Source: Alphaproteobacteria bacterium (lineage in GTDB: Bacteria > Pseudomonadota > Alphaproteobacteria > Rs-D84). Taken from it: a stretch of DNA of 64,000 bases. The first letter of the stretch is position 1. Each line of letters begins with the position of its first letter. The stretch covers positions 1-64,000 of the forward strand of contig JAGCVZ010000010.1 in the NCBI GenBank assembly GCA_017962125.1, in the 5' to 3' direction. The position numbers were made by a program, and so were the translations under genes. The notes under the pieces were generated by a model, which had not been told where the DNA came from, made no database searches, and saw only the letters and a list, made by a program, of their open reading frames with translations. Of the stretch, positions 40,167 to 49,473 are shown piece after piece.

Positions 40167-41285
40167 ATGGAATTTTCTGTGTTTCGTCAGGTTTTGATTC
40201 GTGCACTGGGGCACATGCAATCTATTGTGGAAAAGCGTGCGACTTTGCCGATTTTGATGAATGTAAAGTTGGATGTTTCGGACGATTTGGTGTTGTCTGC
40301 GACAAATGTGGATTTAGAGTTGATAGAGCATGTTGTTGCTGATGTTACATTGGGCGGAAAAATCACAGTGCCTGTTCAGATGTTGTATGATATTGTGCGT
40401 AAATTGCCGGATGATGCCGAAATCTCGTTCAAGCAATCTGGGGATTCATTGATTGTGTCCAGTGGTCGTGCTGTGTTTCATTTGCCTACTTTGCCCGCGG
40501 AAAATTTCCCGGCCATGGCGGGCAGTAATCTCACAACTAAATTTCAGATGACAACAGGTGATTTGGCACACCTTATCAATCAAACAAAATTTGCTATCCC
40601 GACGGACGATGTGCGTTATCACCTGGGTGGAATTTATTTTCATATTGCAAATGATGATGGTTCAAATAAATTGACTGCGGTTGCTACGGATGCTCAGCGT
40701 ATGGCGTTGTGCGCGATGCCGGCACCGGCGGGGTCTGCGGATATGCCTGCGGTGATATTGCCACGACGGGTGATTGGCGAATTGTCAAAGTTGTTGGAAG
40801 ATGCAACGGTTGATGATGTAAATGTTGAACTTTCTGATACCAAGGCGCGTTTTACAATTGGTGCGGCAATTTTGACAAGTAAACTTGTTGATGCGCAATA
40901 TCCAAACTATCGCGTTGTTATTCCAAAGGGCAACGATAAAATCGCAATTATGGATCGTAAGCAATTCCTTAACGCCGTCGATTTGGTTTCGGTGGCCAGT
41001 GTCGATAAAACCAAGTCTGTTCAGTTGACTTTTTCAATGAATAAATTGGTTGTCAATGCGTCAAGTCCTGATGCCGGTACTGCAACCCAGGAATTGGATG
41101 TTGAATATAATGGCGATGCATCGTTTACGGTTACATTTAATGTAAAGTTCCTAATGGATGTTGCTGGTCAAGTGGAAGGGGATAAATTCCAAATGGAAAT
41201 GCAAGACCCGCTTTCGCCGACAATTATCAAATCTACGAACAAGGATACGGATGCTTTGTTCATCCTTATGCCGATGCGGATGTAG
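40167..41285 (+). CDS. dnaN: DnaN, DNA polymerase III beta sliding clamp
   Basis: 372 aa, the family's length. Three clamp domains are recognisable (MEFSVFRQVLIRALGHMQS, LPILMNVKLDV; AVATDAQRMAL; the C-terminal motif ALFILMPMRM). The clamp encircles DNA and tethers the polymerase. AACAGGAGTG precedes the ATG. It is its own unit with a terminator, away from dnaA. Confidence 0.96.
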   Translation: MEFSVFRQVLIRALGHMQSIVEKRATLPILMNVKLDVSDDLVLSATNVDLELIEHVVADVTLGGKITVPVQMLYDIVRKLPDDAEISFKQSGDSLIVSSGRAVFHLPTLPAENFPAMAGSNLTTKFQMTTGDLAHLINQTKFAIPTDDVRYHLGGIYFHIANDDGSNKLTAVATDAQRMALCAMPAPAGSADMPAVILPRRVIGELSKLLEDATVDDVNVELSDTKARFTIGAAILTSKLVDAQYPNYRVVIPKGNDKIAIMDRKQFLNAVDLVSVASVDKTKSVQLTFSMNKLVVNASSPDAGTATQELDVEYNGDASFTVTFNVKFLMDVAGQVEGDKFQMEMQDPLSPTIIKSTNKDTDALFILMPMRM

Positions 41286-41310
41286 TGAGTGTGAGTATTT
41301 AATGTCAGTG

Positions 41311-41335
41311 AAACGGCGCATTGCGCCGTTTTTTG
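41311..41335 (+). terminator. Intrinsic terminator of dnaN
   Basis: AAACGGCGCA (41311-41320) pairs with TTGCGCCGTTT (41321-41331), then a T-run. Confidence 0.85.
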
Positions 41336-41450
41336 TTATACCCAATGATATTACTAATTATGTTATTGAAACTAGTAACTCTGCGGGGTATGCGCATTGT
41401 AATAATTTTGTAATTATAAAAATATAAAAAACGCTAGCCTTTAACGCCGA

Positions 41451-42722
41451 TTAAGGGCACATTGTAATTTGATTTAAAACATTGTGAACATCGTTGTTTA
41501 TAGAAACTGTTACTTCGCGTTGCAGACCGTCAATGTATGTCCAATAAAACGGTGATTGTTCAAATTCTGGACTTGCATTCCACAAATCCACAAACGGTGC
41601 AAGCATAGCAGTAAACCATTGGCGACCGCGACACAGGCAACCATTGCGCACATCTGCAATCACAGATGCCGTTGCTGTTTCTGGATAATTTTCATCTATT
41701 TCTGCATCTGACATCATTAGGCAACGCCCACCGATGTTATAGAAATTTGCATCGTCCGCAAGGAATTTATAAACCAGCCCATCAGATGCGCCTGCCTGTT
41801 TTAATGAGTATTTCATCCCTTCGGTGCAACATGCCGCTGCCGAACGCATTAACATTTTATATCTGTTTAATAACGGGGCCGCGGTTGTAGAGCTTGCATC
41901 CAAGTTCCCAGTTTGATTAAACATGAATAAAATTTCTGCCATGTTTATATCGCGAATTTTTGGGCTGCGCGGGGAAACGGTTTCGCGGATAATAGGCTTG
42001 CGCCGCCAAATATTGCATTCCGTTTCTGTTTCAAACGGGCAACCATCATCGGCATTAAAATTACCAACGCCAAAAGCAGTCTGAACCGGTATCGTTAAAT
42101 CTTGAGCCGTATAGCGTGCATTGCAAGGTGTGGGAAATGTCGTGGTCATTGAAATATCCGGTTCTTGACCACATTTGTTACATGTATTACAGTTTTGTGT
42201 ACCCAGCAATTCTTCGATTCTTGCGCGTGTGGCATTTGCATCGCACATTGTGTCATTGTACAAATTTACTAATTCTGTATCATTTGAGTCGCGAAAATAA
42301 ACCTCTGGTAATGGTTTTAACATCCAATCACTAAAATCTTTTTTGCGATAGTCAGAAATTGAATCATCCCAGATTGGGACACCGCTGCGCCAATCCACAG
42401 TTTTTACATGTGCCGTAGATTTATAATTTCCGTTTGTTCCGTCCCAAACCGGTGCACGATTGTCAATTGGTGCCGGCTTTATCGATAGCAATTTAACATT
42501 GCGCATAGGTGTTAGACTTGATGACGGGTAATCAGATTCAACATATTCGTAAGTTGTGATTGGTTGTCCCGGTACGTTGATATAATCCGCATCAGTATAT
42601 TCAGCATTCGTTGTTGGTTCGTCCACCATTATGGAATCGTCCCATTCGTATTCAGAAGCAACCGCACCGCCCGCCACAGTAGCGCACAACAATAATGGTA
42701 AAATAAAAACTCTTTTTCTCAT
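41451..42722 (-). CDS. Secreted Cys-containing hypothetical protein
   Basis: 423 aa. Signal peptide MRKRVFILPLLLCATVAGGAVA. The N-terminal third is acidic with Tyr/Asp repeats (EYTDADYINVPG, YEYVESDYP). The middle has a Cys cluster (QNCNTCNKCGQEPD, TPCNARYTAQ), and the C-terminal half has RSAAACCTEGMKYS and RNGCLCRGRQWF. The regular Cys pairs suggest disulfides. TATAAT (complement at 42730-42735) lies 7 nt before the ATG and there is no Shine-Dalgarno, so the transcript should be leaderless. No family is recognised; periplasmic or surface. Confidence 0.68.
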   Translation of the reverse strand: MRKRVFILPLLLCATVAGGAVASEYEWDDSIMVDEPTTNAEYTDADYINVPGQPITTYEYVESDYPSSSLTPMRNVKLLSIKPAPIDNRAPVWDGTNGNYKSTAHVKTVDWRSGVPIWDDSISDYRKKDFSDWMLKPLPEVYFRDSNDTELVNLYNDTMCDANATRARIEELLGTQNCNTCNKCGQEPDISMTTTFPTPCNARYTAQDLTIPVQTAFGVGNFNADDGCPFETETECNIWRRKPIIRETVSPRSPKIRDINMAEILFMFNQTGNLDASSTTAAPLLNRYKMLMRSAAACCTEGMKYSLKQAGASDGLVYKFLADDANFYNIGGRCLMMSDAEIDENYPETATASVIADVRNGCLCRGRQWFTAMLAPFVDLWNASPEFEQSPFYWTYIDGLQREVTVSINNDVHNVLNQITMCP

Positions 42723-42729
42723 GTTTTGA

Positions 42730-42738
42730 ATTATATCA
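42730..42738 (-). promoter_or_regulatory. Extended -10 of the 41451-42722 gene
   Basis: TGA-TATAAT on the minus strand, 7 nt before the start codon. Confidence 0.55.
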
Positions 42739-42778
42739 TAAATTAATCAAGAAAAAAAGATGAAATTATTGTTATTTT

Positions 42779-45469
42779 TTATAGCCCTAGTGCTTCTGCT
42801 ACAATTGATGCAACAGTCTTTCCAACATCGCGAGCCTCTTGTTCAATGATTTGTTTTTTATAGTACTCATAATTAATTTTAGGGTCTACGTAGTTTACGT
42901 TTGACCAACTGATAAAAGGTTGTGGAATTGTCGTGCGCCCTAAACCTTGATATAAGTGTGTATTTTCGTGAAATATTGTACGAAGTACCTCAATGACATC
43001 ATTTCTATCGATATTGTACTCAAATATGTTTTTACCATCTTCAAGTTGATATGATCCATGCTTGTGTTCTGGTAAAACTTTACAGTTTACGATTGTTTTA
43101 TAAGTACGCTGTCTACGTAATGAGGTAAAAATGTTATGGACAAATTCTATAAGGCATATGCGACTTTCTAAACTTTGTTTCTTCCAATGTTGTAATCCTT
43201 CCATAAGAACCTTTTTCGCCTCTGGCATAGTACTCAGCTCTTGCAAAAAAGCTCGTGCAAGATCAACACCCATTTCTTTCGCAACATCTGGGTCATATAT
43301 TCCAGTTTTTATTAGTGCATCTATAGCATCATATTTTGTTGCACTGTTTTTAGCCACGTAATTAAATTTTTCAATTATTACTTCATTGGGCATATTATCA
43401 TAAACTTTTGCAAAAACATCTGATCTGTCTATTGTTTTGGTAAATACTTTCCAATGAATATTGTTGTTATCAACATAATTTTTTAGTTTTACACCATAAG
43501 GGCTCAGGTAGCCATTTAACTTGTCCCATTCTTCAAAACTTAACCTGTCAGGATCAAGCATTTTCCTCTTTCCTTGTGTAATAAGGTCGTTCATGTACGT
43601 TCCAAATCGCGAACTGGCTTTTAGTTGTAATTGTGTAAATTCTGCAAGCATTCGTTTTGATTTTGAAAACCATGTTTCTGGTTTAAATATTAAAAGCATT
43701 CCAAATAATGAGAAACTCGCAAAATTTCGTATTTTTTTATCGATAGAAATTTTTGACTTATCAACATACGCGATTGATTTATCACCAACAACACTAACGA
43801 TTTGTTCAATTTTATAGAACAGTTGTTCCTGAACATCTGGGGCAAGATCCTTCATTTCACTGGTCATCAAAGCTGAGTATTGATACAGAACATTTCCCAT
43901 ACACCATTTTTTTATGTCGCTAATTGGATCATCACCGATGATATCCCCTTTGGCAATTTGTTCGCATTCATCTGTGGCGGCGATAAATTCTTTGAAATCT
44001 TTGTATGGGATTCTGTCTTGCCATATTTGAATATCTTCAAAAGCTAGGTCGGTTCCAATTGATATAATCACAGGCCATGTTGCTGTCCCTTCAGTAACTA
44101 AGGTAAGGACAACACCAGCGACGATTTCTTTAATTAATTTTTCTGTGTATTCAGCAACAGCGGCACTCAGAACACAACCCCCTTTTTCGGATAGATATTT
44201 TGTGCCTTTTTCGCCACGTGCGACCAAGCGGTTTCCTAATGTTTCGCATTCTTGTTCTTTTAAACCACGACAATTTTTTTGATCAACTTTGCCACCCAAT
44301 TGAACACAAGCCATTTTCGATAATCCGCTTTCCCTGGAACGTTCGTTGCTTTCTGATAAATCTGCAAAAACAAAATCTATGGGTTTGCCGTTGACATAGC
44401 AGGTTTGGATCTCTTTGGGATTAAGACCGTGAATTATATTTGTTGAGTCGGCGCAATAAAAACCTCGTTCATCAAACGGTATTTTTTGTTTTTGCAATTG
44501 TTGCCGAACATAGTTTTTTATTTGTTTATCGGTTTCTTCGCCTGCAACGTATTGAACATCTTTGAATACGGTGTTGTCAATACCATATGCTGTACGAAGG
44601 TCTGATGTCTCTGAGATTATTTGCGAAATAACGCAAGACGAAAAAGAACTGGATGGATTAGCATCATTTCTTACACTGCCAATTTCAGATTTATATGAAA
44701 ATCGGCTTAATGATTTGTTAATGTTTGTGCAGATTTGTTTATCCTTAGTTAAACATGATGATGGCCATGAATAACTTGGGTTTACAATGGTGCCCGGATT
44801 AACACCGCTTGTACGGTATTCTGTGCTATGTATTTTACAAACAGCCGCAAGTAAAGAATCAGATATGTCGGCATCTATTGTTTCATGAATATCATTAAAT
44901 TTAAATTCGTAAAAATGTTCTTGGTCTAAACTGGTGCACCATATTGTATTTGTTTTTTTTGATTTGGCTTTGTTGGATATGCATACGACCTTTTGGTTGT
45001 CTTTGATCAATGCATATTCTTGTGCAAGGCCGATCGCTTCCTTTATCCGAACGTGTGTTCCGCTTATATTAAGCGCAGTTCCAACAATGTTTGAAAAAAA
45101 ATCTTTGTTTACACAGTGTTCTTTTTTGCGGGATTTACCTTTTTCATTGTCACATACATCGTAATAGTATATCATCAGCGCATCGGTGAACTCTTTACAA
45201 CGTGTTTTATCCATACCGCCTGCGGGGCAAACTTTTTGTTGCAGATTTTCCAACGTGATTGTTCCGTCATTTTGATTCATGTATTGCTCGTATGCCGCGG
45301 TTACTTTGTTTGGGTCATATGGTGCAACAACATATTTTTTAATGGCATATTCAACAACATCTGGGTGCGCATAAATCGGTGGAATTTGTGGGATAAAACC
45401 ACCCGCCGGTTCGGCAAAAGTTTTACCGCAAGCAAGTGTTATAAAGAGTGCGATTAAAATTTTCTTCAT
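42779..45469 (-). CDS. Large secreted protein with C-terminal HExxH (zincin-like) motif
   Basis: 896 aa from 45469, where GGAGG precedes the ATG and a signal peptide begins (MKKILIALFITLACGKTFA). Residues about 20-420 are rich in spaced Cys (QKVCPAGGMDKTRC, QTCYVNG, NCRGLKEQECE), then come possible membrane segments (about 450-470 and 600-620) and a helical region. Near residue 835 is FHENTHLYQG, an HExxH zinc motif, with Glu candidates downstream (IIEQEARDVG) for a third ligand. This suggests a metallopeptidase domain at the C-terminus. The start overlaps the stop of the upstream glycine-zipper gene (ATGA), so the two are co-translated. Function is unknown; a secreted effector or envelope protease is possible. 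Confidence 0.72.
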   Translation of the reverse strand: MKKILIALFITLACGKTFAEPAGGFIPQIPPIYAHPDVVEYAIKKYVVAPYDPNKVTAAYEQYMNQNDGTITLENLQQKVCPAGGMDKTRCKEFTDALMIYYYDVCDNEKGKSRKKEHCVNKDFFSNIVGTALNISGTHVRIKEAIGLAQEYALIKDNQKVVCISNKAKSKKTNTIWCTSLDQEHFYEFKFNDIHETIDADISDSLLAAVCKIHSTEYRTSGVNPGTIVNPSYSWPSSCLTKDKQICTNINKSLSRFSYKSEIGSVRNDANPSSSFSSCVISQIISETSDLRTAYGIDNTVFKDVQYVAGEETDKQIKNYVRQQLQKQKIPFDERGFYCADSTNIIHGLNPKEIQTCYVNGKPIDFVFADLSESNERSRESGLSKMACVQLGGKVDQKNCRGLKEQECETLGNRLVARGEKGTKYLSEKGGCVLSAAVAEYTEKLIKEIVAGVVLTLVTEGTATWPVIISIGTDLAFEDIQIWQDRIPYKDFKEFIAATDECEQIAKGDIIGDDPISDIKKWCMGNVLYQYSALMTSEMKDLAPDVQEQLFYKIEQIVSVVGDKSIAYVDKSKISIDKKIRNFASFSLFGMLLIFKPETWFSKSKRMLAEFTQLQLKASSRFGTYMNDLITQGKRKMLDPDRLSFEEWDKLNGYLSPYGVKLKNYVDNNNIHWKVFTKTIDRSDVFAKVYDNMPNEVIIEKFNYVAKNSATKYDAIDALIKTGIYDPDVAKEMGVDLARAFLQELSTMPEAKKVLMEGLQHWKKQSLESRICLIEFVHNIFTSLRRQRTYKTIVNCKVLPEHKHGSYQLEDGKNIFEYNIDRNDVIEVLRTIFHENTHLYQGLGRTTIPQPFISWSNVNYVDPKINYEYYKKQIIEQEARDVGKTVASIVAEALGL

Positions 45470-46422
45470 TTCAACGCCTCCGTACATTTTGCGGCAACAT
45501 TTGCGACTTTTTTAATTGCGGATATTTGCGTTGCATTAAATACCGTTGCAACGCCCGATGCCACCGTTGACGCACCCGCCAAAACATTTGATGCGGTGTT
45601 AAGGTTTTTCTCTTTATCCGTTCTTGTCCCGCCTTCACCTTGGTTACGTACGGAATCACTGTTTGCGATGCCACTGGTTATCGTTCCTGTAAGGCCAGTT
45701 GTTGCACCAATCGCACTTGAAATCATTGCACTCTTTGCACGGGTATTTATCTTTGATGTATCAACGGTTTCAAAACCTTCACATGCCGAAATAATTGCAT
45801 TAGCTTCACCAACATCCACGCCATCAATCCTTGCACGACCACGGGCACGACGAAGTTCACTAATTGCGGTTTTGCAATTATCAATTTGATTTTGTAAATC
45901 ACCATCGGTTGTATTTTTGCCCGCAATAATTGCCCCGGCAACATTGGTTACGGTATTACCAGCAAGTAAACCAGTTCGCCAATGCCCCAAACTTTTTGAT
46001 TGTTTGTCTAATTTTTCAATTTCTGAATCTGTATTTTTATCGTCGGTGGTTTTGCCCCACAAATTGTCAAATTCGCGCTTTGCCACATCGAGTTCTTCGT
46101 TTGATGTCGGGGGCGTTTCATTTTGCATACGGCGTTCTTCGATTGTACGCAATTTTTCAAGTTTAAGTTTATCGGCCAGTTGGTCTTTCTGTTCTTTTAC
46201 AATACCAACAATAGTCGCACCTGCGCCAAGTCCAGTTCCAACACCGGTAATCGCAGTATTGATTCCCGCCATCTTTTTCAAATCGGCAAGTGCTTCATCA
46301 ATTCCAACACATGCGGAATAAGTTTTTTGCAATGCGGTAACTAAATCCGCTTCGTCAGCATGCGCGAACGCCGGCGCCATTATCGTTAGTAAAAAAATTC
46401 CCCATTTTCGTGACATTCTCAT
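45466..46422 (-). CDS. Secreted protein with repeated glycine-zipper segments
   Basis: 318 aa. Signal peptide MRMSRKWGIFLLTIMAPAFAHA; a second ATG at 46416 is possible. At least four Gly/Ala/Ser/Thr-rich hydrophobic stretches alternate with polar parts (GVGTGLGAGATIVGIV, TVTNVAGAIIAGKN, SAIGATTGLTGTITSG, LAGASTVASGVATVF). These resemble glycine-zipper hairpins that can insert in membranes. Three Cys residues lie at regular distances (SACVGID, DNCKTAI, SACEGFE). TATAAT ends 7 nt before the ATG with no ribosome site, so the mRNA should be leaderless. It is the first gene of an operon with the large HExxH protein. Confidence 0.7.
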   Translation of the reverse strand: MRMSRKWGIFLLTIMAPAFAHADEADLVTALQKTYSACVGIDEALADLKKMAGINTAITGVGTGLGAGATIVGIVKEQKDQLADKLKLEKLRTIEERRMQNETPPTSNEELDVAKREFDNLWGKTTDDKNTDSEIEKLDKQSKSLGHWRTGLLAGNTVTNVAGAIIAGKNTTDGDLQNQIDNCKTAISELRRARGRARIDGVDVGEANAIISACEGFETVDTSKINTRAKSAMISSAIGATTGLTGTITSGIANSDSVRNQGEGGTRTDKEKNLNTASNVLAGASTVASGVATVFNATQISAIKKVANVAAKCTEALK

Positions 46423-46525
46423 GCGTGAAATTATATCATAAATTTTAATACATTGGAATATGGTAAATTCTTGGTTGATATTTTTTTACGTTTGTTTTAT
46501 TTTTCCAAAAGGAGGAATTGTTTCA

Positions 46526-47314
46526 TTGTGTAAATTTATAGGAATTTTTTTTGTTTCTTGTTTTGTGCTCTGTGGTGCAAATGCTTATCCAACTGGAAGT
46601 CAGTTCGGTGTCGGTTTTTCGGCAACGAGTGGTTTAAATGCTTTTATTGGGTATATGAACAAAAACGCAGAATCTTTCTTTGGTCGACGTGTCGGTTATC
46701 GTATTGATTTTGCGGGAACCAAGGTTGTGCGTTCTGGGGTAAATTCGGCTATTAACCATGCAATAGGTGATCGTGATATAGAAATCGGCGATTCTTTAAA
46801 TGTTAATGGTGCAGAAATAGAAGCGAAACATTTTGGTGGTGTAATAGATTTATACCCTTTTGGTGATACATGGTTTCTTGGTGGTTGGCGGCTTAGCGGT
46901 GGATATTACAGTGGGCAGTTCGATGTTACGGCGCATGTGGCGGGTGGCGATGGTGATGGCGAATTTGGTTTGGGGCATAATCGATATAAGTATGCTGATG
47001 GTGCGTTTCAGGCAATGGCAATCGCTGATTGGAGATACAATGGTCCATATGTGGGAACTGGGTTTGATTTAGGATTGTTTGCAGGGTTAAAAATTTATTT
47101 TGATGCAGGTGTTGTTTTTACGCGTAAAGTGGCACAGTTAAGTTTGAATGTGCCGGCGGGCGACCTTTATAAATGGAATGGTGCGGATTGGGCGCTGGTT
47201 GACCCTGATGAATTAGAACAAGATAAACAAGATGCATTACGTGATGCGCAAAATGAAGCGGATAAGATAAAATTTTTCCCGATTGTAAAGTTGGGGCTAA
47301 TGTATCGTTTTTAA
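46526..47314 (+). CDS. Outer-membrane beta-barrel protein (TTG start)
   Basis: 262 aa. AAAAGGAGG (46507-46515) lies 10 nt before a TTG at 46526 that opens a signal peptide (CKFIGIFFVSCFVLCGANA|Y). The upstream GTG at 46460 would add 22 residues and contains the ribosome site inside the coding sequence, so TTG is preferred. The mature protein has alternating strands (FGVGFSATSGLNAFIGYM, WRLSGGYYSGQFDVTAHV) and ends with a barrel signature (VKLGLMYRF). It carries an acidic helical insert near the end (PDELEQDKQDALRDAQNEAD). It is divergent from the glycine-zipper operon. Confidence 0.72.
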   Translation: MCKFIGIFFVSCFVLCGANAYPTGSQFGVGFSATSGLNAFIGYMNKNAESFFGRRVGYRIDFAGTKVVRSGVNSAINHAIGDRDIEIGDSLNVNGAEIEAKHFGGVIDLYPFGDTWFLGGWRLSGGYYSGQFDVTAHVAGGDGDGEFGLGHNRYKYADGAFQAMAIADWRYNGPYVGTGFDLGLFAGLKIYFDAGVVFTRKVAQLSLNVPAGDLYKWNGADWALVDPDELEQDKQDALRDAQNEADKIKFFPIVKLGLMYRF

Positions 47315-47386
47315 TCAAAAAAACTTGCGTTTTAAATAGAATTCTTTTAACATTTGTCGCGTTAAATTAAAACAAAAGGAATAAAA

Positions 47387-47956
47387 ATGGCATCTGTGAC
47401 AGCAAATGATATGCGGGTCGGTTGGGTTATTTTGCACAATGGACGTCGCTATACTGTAACATCTATTACAAAAGTAAAACCAGGTAAAGGGGGCGCATTC
47501 GTTCAAGCGGATTTGCGCGATATTGATACGGGAAACAAGGGTGGTGATCGTTGGCGTGCCGAAGACAAGGTTGAAAAGTTGATGGTCGAAGATGTGGAGT
47601 GCCAATACCTTTATTCCGACGGAACGGATGCGTATTTTATGAATCTTAATGATTATGAACAATTTACGTTGCCACTTGATTCATTAGGTGAACAGGTTAA
47701 ATTCCTTGCACCGGAAATGACCGTAAAGACGAATTTTGTAGAGGGCCAACCGGTGTCTATGTCATTGCCGAAAACCGTAATTGCGACGGTCGAAGAAACC
47801 GAGCCGGCGTTAAAGGGGCAAACCGCGACAGGCAGTGGTGGCAAGCCGGCAATTCTTGATAATGGTGTTCGTGTTCAGGTTCCGGTTTTTATAGAGCAGG
47901 GCGAAAAGATTGTTGTGAATACCGAAACGCTTGAATATGTAGAACGGGCAAAATAA
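47387..47956 (+). CDS. efp: EF-P, translation elongation factor P
   Basis: 189 aa. Three-domain factor that relieves ribosome stalling at proline runs. The loop PGKGGAF has the modifiable Lys34. The KOW-like N-domain (MRVGWVILHNGRRYTVTSI) and the C-terminal OB domain (GQTATGSGGKPAILDNGVRVQVP, GEKIVVNTETLEYVERA) are standard. AAAAGGAAT precedes the ATG. A terminator follows at 47974-47999. Confidence 0.97.
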   Translation: MASVTANDMRVGWVILHNGRRYTVTSITKVKPGKGGAFVQADLRDIDTGNKGGDRWRAEDKVEKLMVEDVECQYLYSDGTDAYFMNLNDYEQFTLPLDSLGEQVKFLAPEMTVKTNFVEGQPVSMSLPKTVIATVEETEPALKGQTATGSGGKPAILDNGVRVQVPVFIEQGEKIVVNTETLEYVERAK

Positions 47957-47973
47957 ATTATAACGATACATTT

Positions 47974-47999
47974 ACGGGCGCAGATTGCGCCTGTTTTTT
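47974..47999 (+). terminator. Intrinsic terminator of efp
   Basis: ACGGGCGCA pairs with TGCGCCTGT (one G-U) across a GAT loop, followed by a T-run. Confidence 0.8.
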
Positions 48000-48014
48000 G
48001 TATCAATAATTAGA

Positions 48015-48043
48015 TTGACAATAATTATTTTTTGTGTTAATAA
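48015..48043 (+). promoter_or_regulatory. Promoter of the HExxGH gene
   Basis: A consensus -35 TTGACA (48015-48020), a 17-bp spacer and TAATAA (48038-48043), ending 8 nt before the ATG at 48052. Another leaderless candidate. Confidence 0.65.
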
Positions 48044-48051
48044 TCATTGCT

Positions 48052-49409
48052 ATGAAAAGTATGTTTAAACACATTTTGGGTACAAAGAAACCGTCGACTG
48101 TAAAAAATGTCGTTGCGGGGTCGGGCAATGGTGCAAAAAATCTTGATAAATTGCGTCAATATGCTGAAAGTTTGTACAATTTTGTTTGTGATTCTTGTGG
48201 TCAGATTTCTGATATGATGAAATCTTGTGGTCTTGATGTTTTGACGGATGGCGATGGGAATTTGTTGCCAGAGGTAGATAATTACCCCGAATTAAAAAAA
48301 TTAGTTTTTGAACGTTTGGACAAGAAAAAAGAACTTCAAAAGATATTGTATACTCACCCAGAGTTGTGGCGACCAATCGAAGATGATGCATCTATGTATT
48401 ATGATGAAGAGAACATATGTCAACAGATTGATGCAGTGCATGATAATGATGCAAAATATATAGAAAATCTAAGACAAAGGATTGATAAATTAGCGGTTAA
48501 GTTTGGTGGGCATATTGATGGTGCGACCATACTAATGGATAAAGATGCGGATTTAGGTGATGCGCCAACTCAGGAAATGGCGGATTCAATGAACGAATAT
48601 TTTTATCTGTATAATTTATATCTTGATGCGTTGGCGACAGTTGCTGATAAACAAGACAAAATTCTTTGGGATGCAGTACCAAAGGTTATCAAAGATAAAT
48701 ATGTTCAGTTTGTAAATGACAAGATGGTGGAAATTTTGGCATCTGATGATGAATTGGCATACTGTGTAAAGAATTTTGATGCTAATCAAATGGATCCTGA
48801 TGCGTATGAGCGTTTTGCAAGATTGCTTGAAAGAAAATTAAATTCTGGTATTTTCAAAAATGCAAAGAGACCAATCAAAATTGATTTGTATTTTAATAAA
48901 TATGCTATAGAAAGTGGGCTTTATAATGAAATGACAAACGAACTGAAATTTAATACTGCTAATTGGGGACTGGCAAATGCTAAGTCTTTGGTGCAAGATA
49001 TTAATATCGTCGTTGGAAATATAAAGCATGAAATTTTTGGTCACTATGCAAATTCAAATTTGTCGGAACTTGGGTTGTATGGAACGCGTATGAAAGAATA
49101 CATGTTGGGAATACAATCGTGTTCGCACGCTAGTTTGGTAAAAGCTATGGACATTAGGACGATTGTGGTAAAGTCACCTTGGTTGAAACAGCATTATTCA
49201 ATAAGTATGCCACCGCAAAAGTTCAACAAGAAATGGATAAATACGGTTGGAAAATGTTTTCAACCATGCTTCGTGATGATTTTGATATGTATCAAATTTG
49301 TTTCGAAGAACGTTCTGCATGGCTTTTGACACCAACTTATGATATTGAAAAACAAATTGATGATTATCGTGCGAAACATGGGCTGAGCGTGATAGAAAAA
49401 AGTAGGTAA
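48052..49409 (+). pseudogene. HExxGH (zincin-like) protein gene with a frameshift near its 3' end
   Basis: The first frame (from ATG 48052) encodes about 370 plausible residues, then runs out of register and ends at 49329 with non-protein-like sequence. The -1 frame carries the continuation from about 49158 to 49409 (VETALFNKYATAKVQQEMD, MYQICFEERSAWLLT, EKQIDDYRAKHG). One base was probably lost or gained between about 49150 and 49200. The readable part is helical and charged, and near residue 325 has NIKHEIFGHYAN, an HExxGH motif like those of DPP III and of some phage or mobile-element zincins. No signal peptide. It may be an inactivated or mis-assembled metallopeptidase; no slippery heptamer is seen. 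Confidence 0.6.
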
Positions 49410-49439
49410 ATTTATCTCAATAAGTGTTAGTAGTTAGTG

Positions 49440-49464
49440 AAAATCCGCCTATACGGCGGATTTT
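49440..49464. terminator. Bidirectional terminator hairpin
   Basis: AAAATCCGCC (49440-49449) pairs with GGCGGATTTT (49455-49464). It serves both the HExxGH gene and the convergent HTH gene. Confidence 0.75.
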
Positions 49465-49473
49465 GTCATATAG
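49449..49473. repeat. Possible third copy of the palindromic repeat
   Basis: It matches 34339-34363 at 21 of 25 positions by eye. It overlaps the terminator and the last codons of the HTH gene, so the similarity could partly be due to hairpin constraints. Confidence 0.35.

Noticed and set aside
41336-41450. A gene between dnaN and the convergent secreted protein
   Set aside because: The only frame continues from the dnaN terminator region, has no ribosome site and no protein-like composition.
46460-46525. GTG start at 46460 for the barrel gene
   Set aside because: The strong AAAAGGAGG site lies inside this extension and points to the TTG at 46526, where the signal peptide begins.
49150-49210. 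Programmed -1 frameshift in the HExxGH gene
   Set aside because: No X-XXY-YYZ slippery heptamer or downstream pseudoknot is evident, and the upstream frame ends in sequence that does not look like protein.
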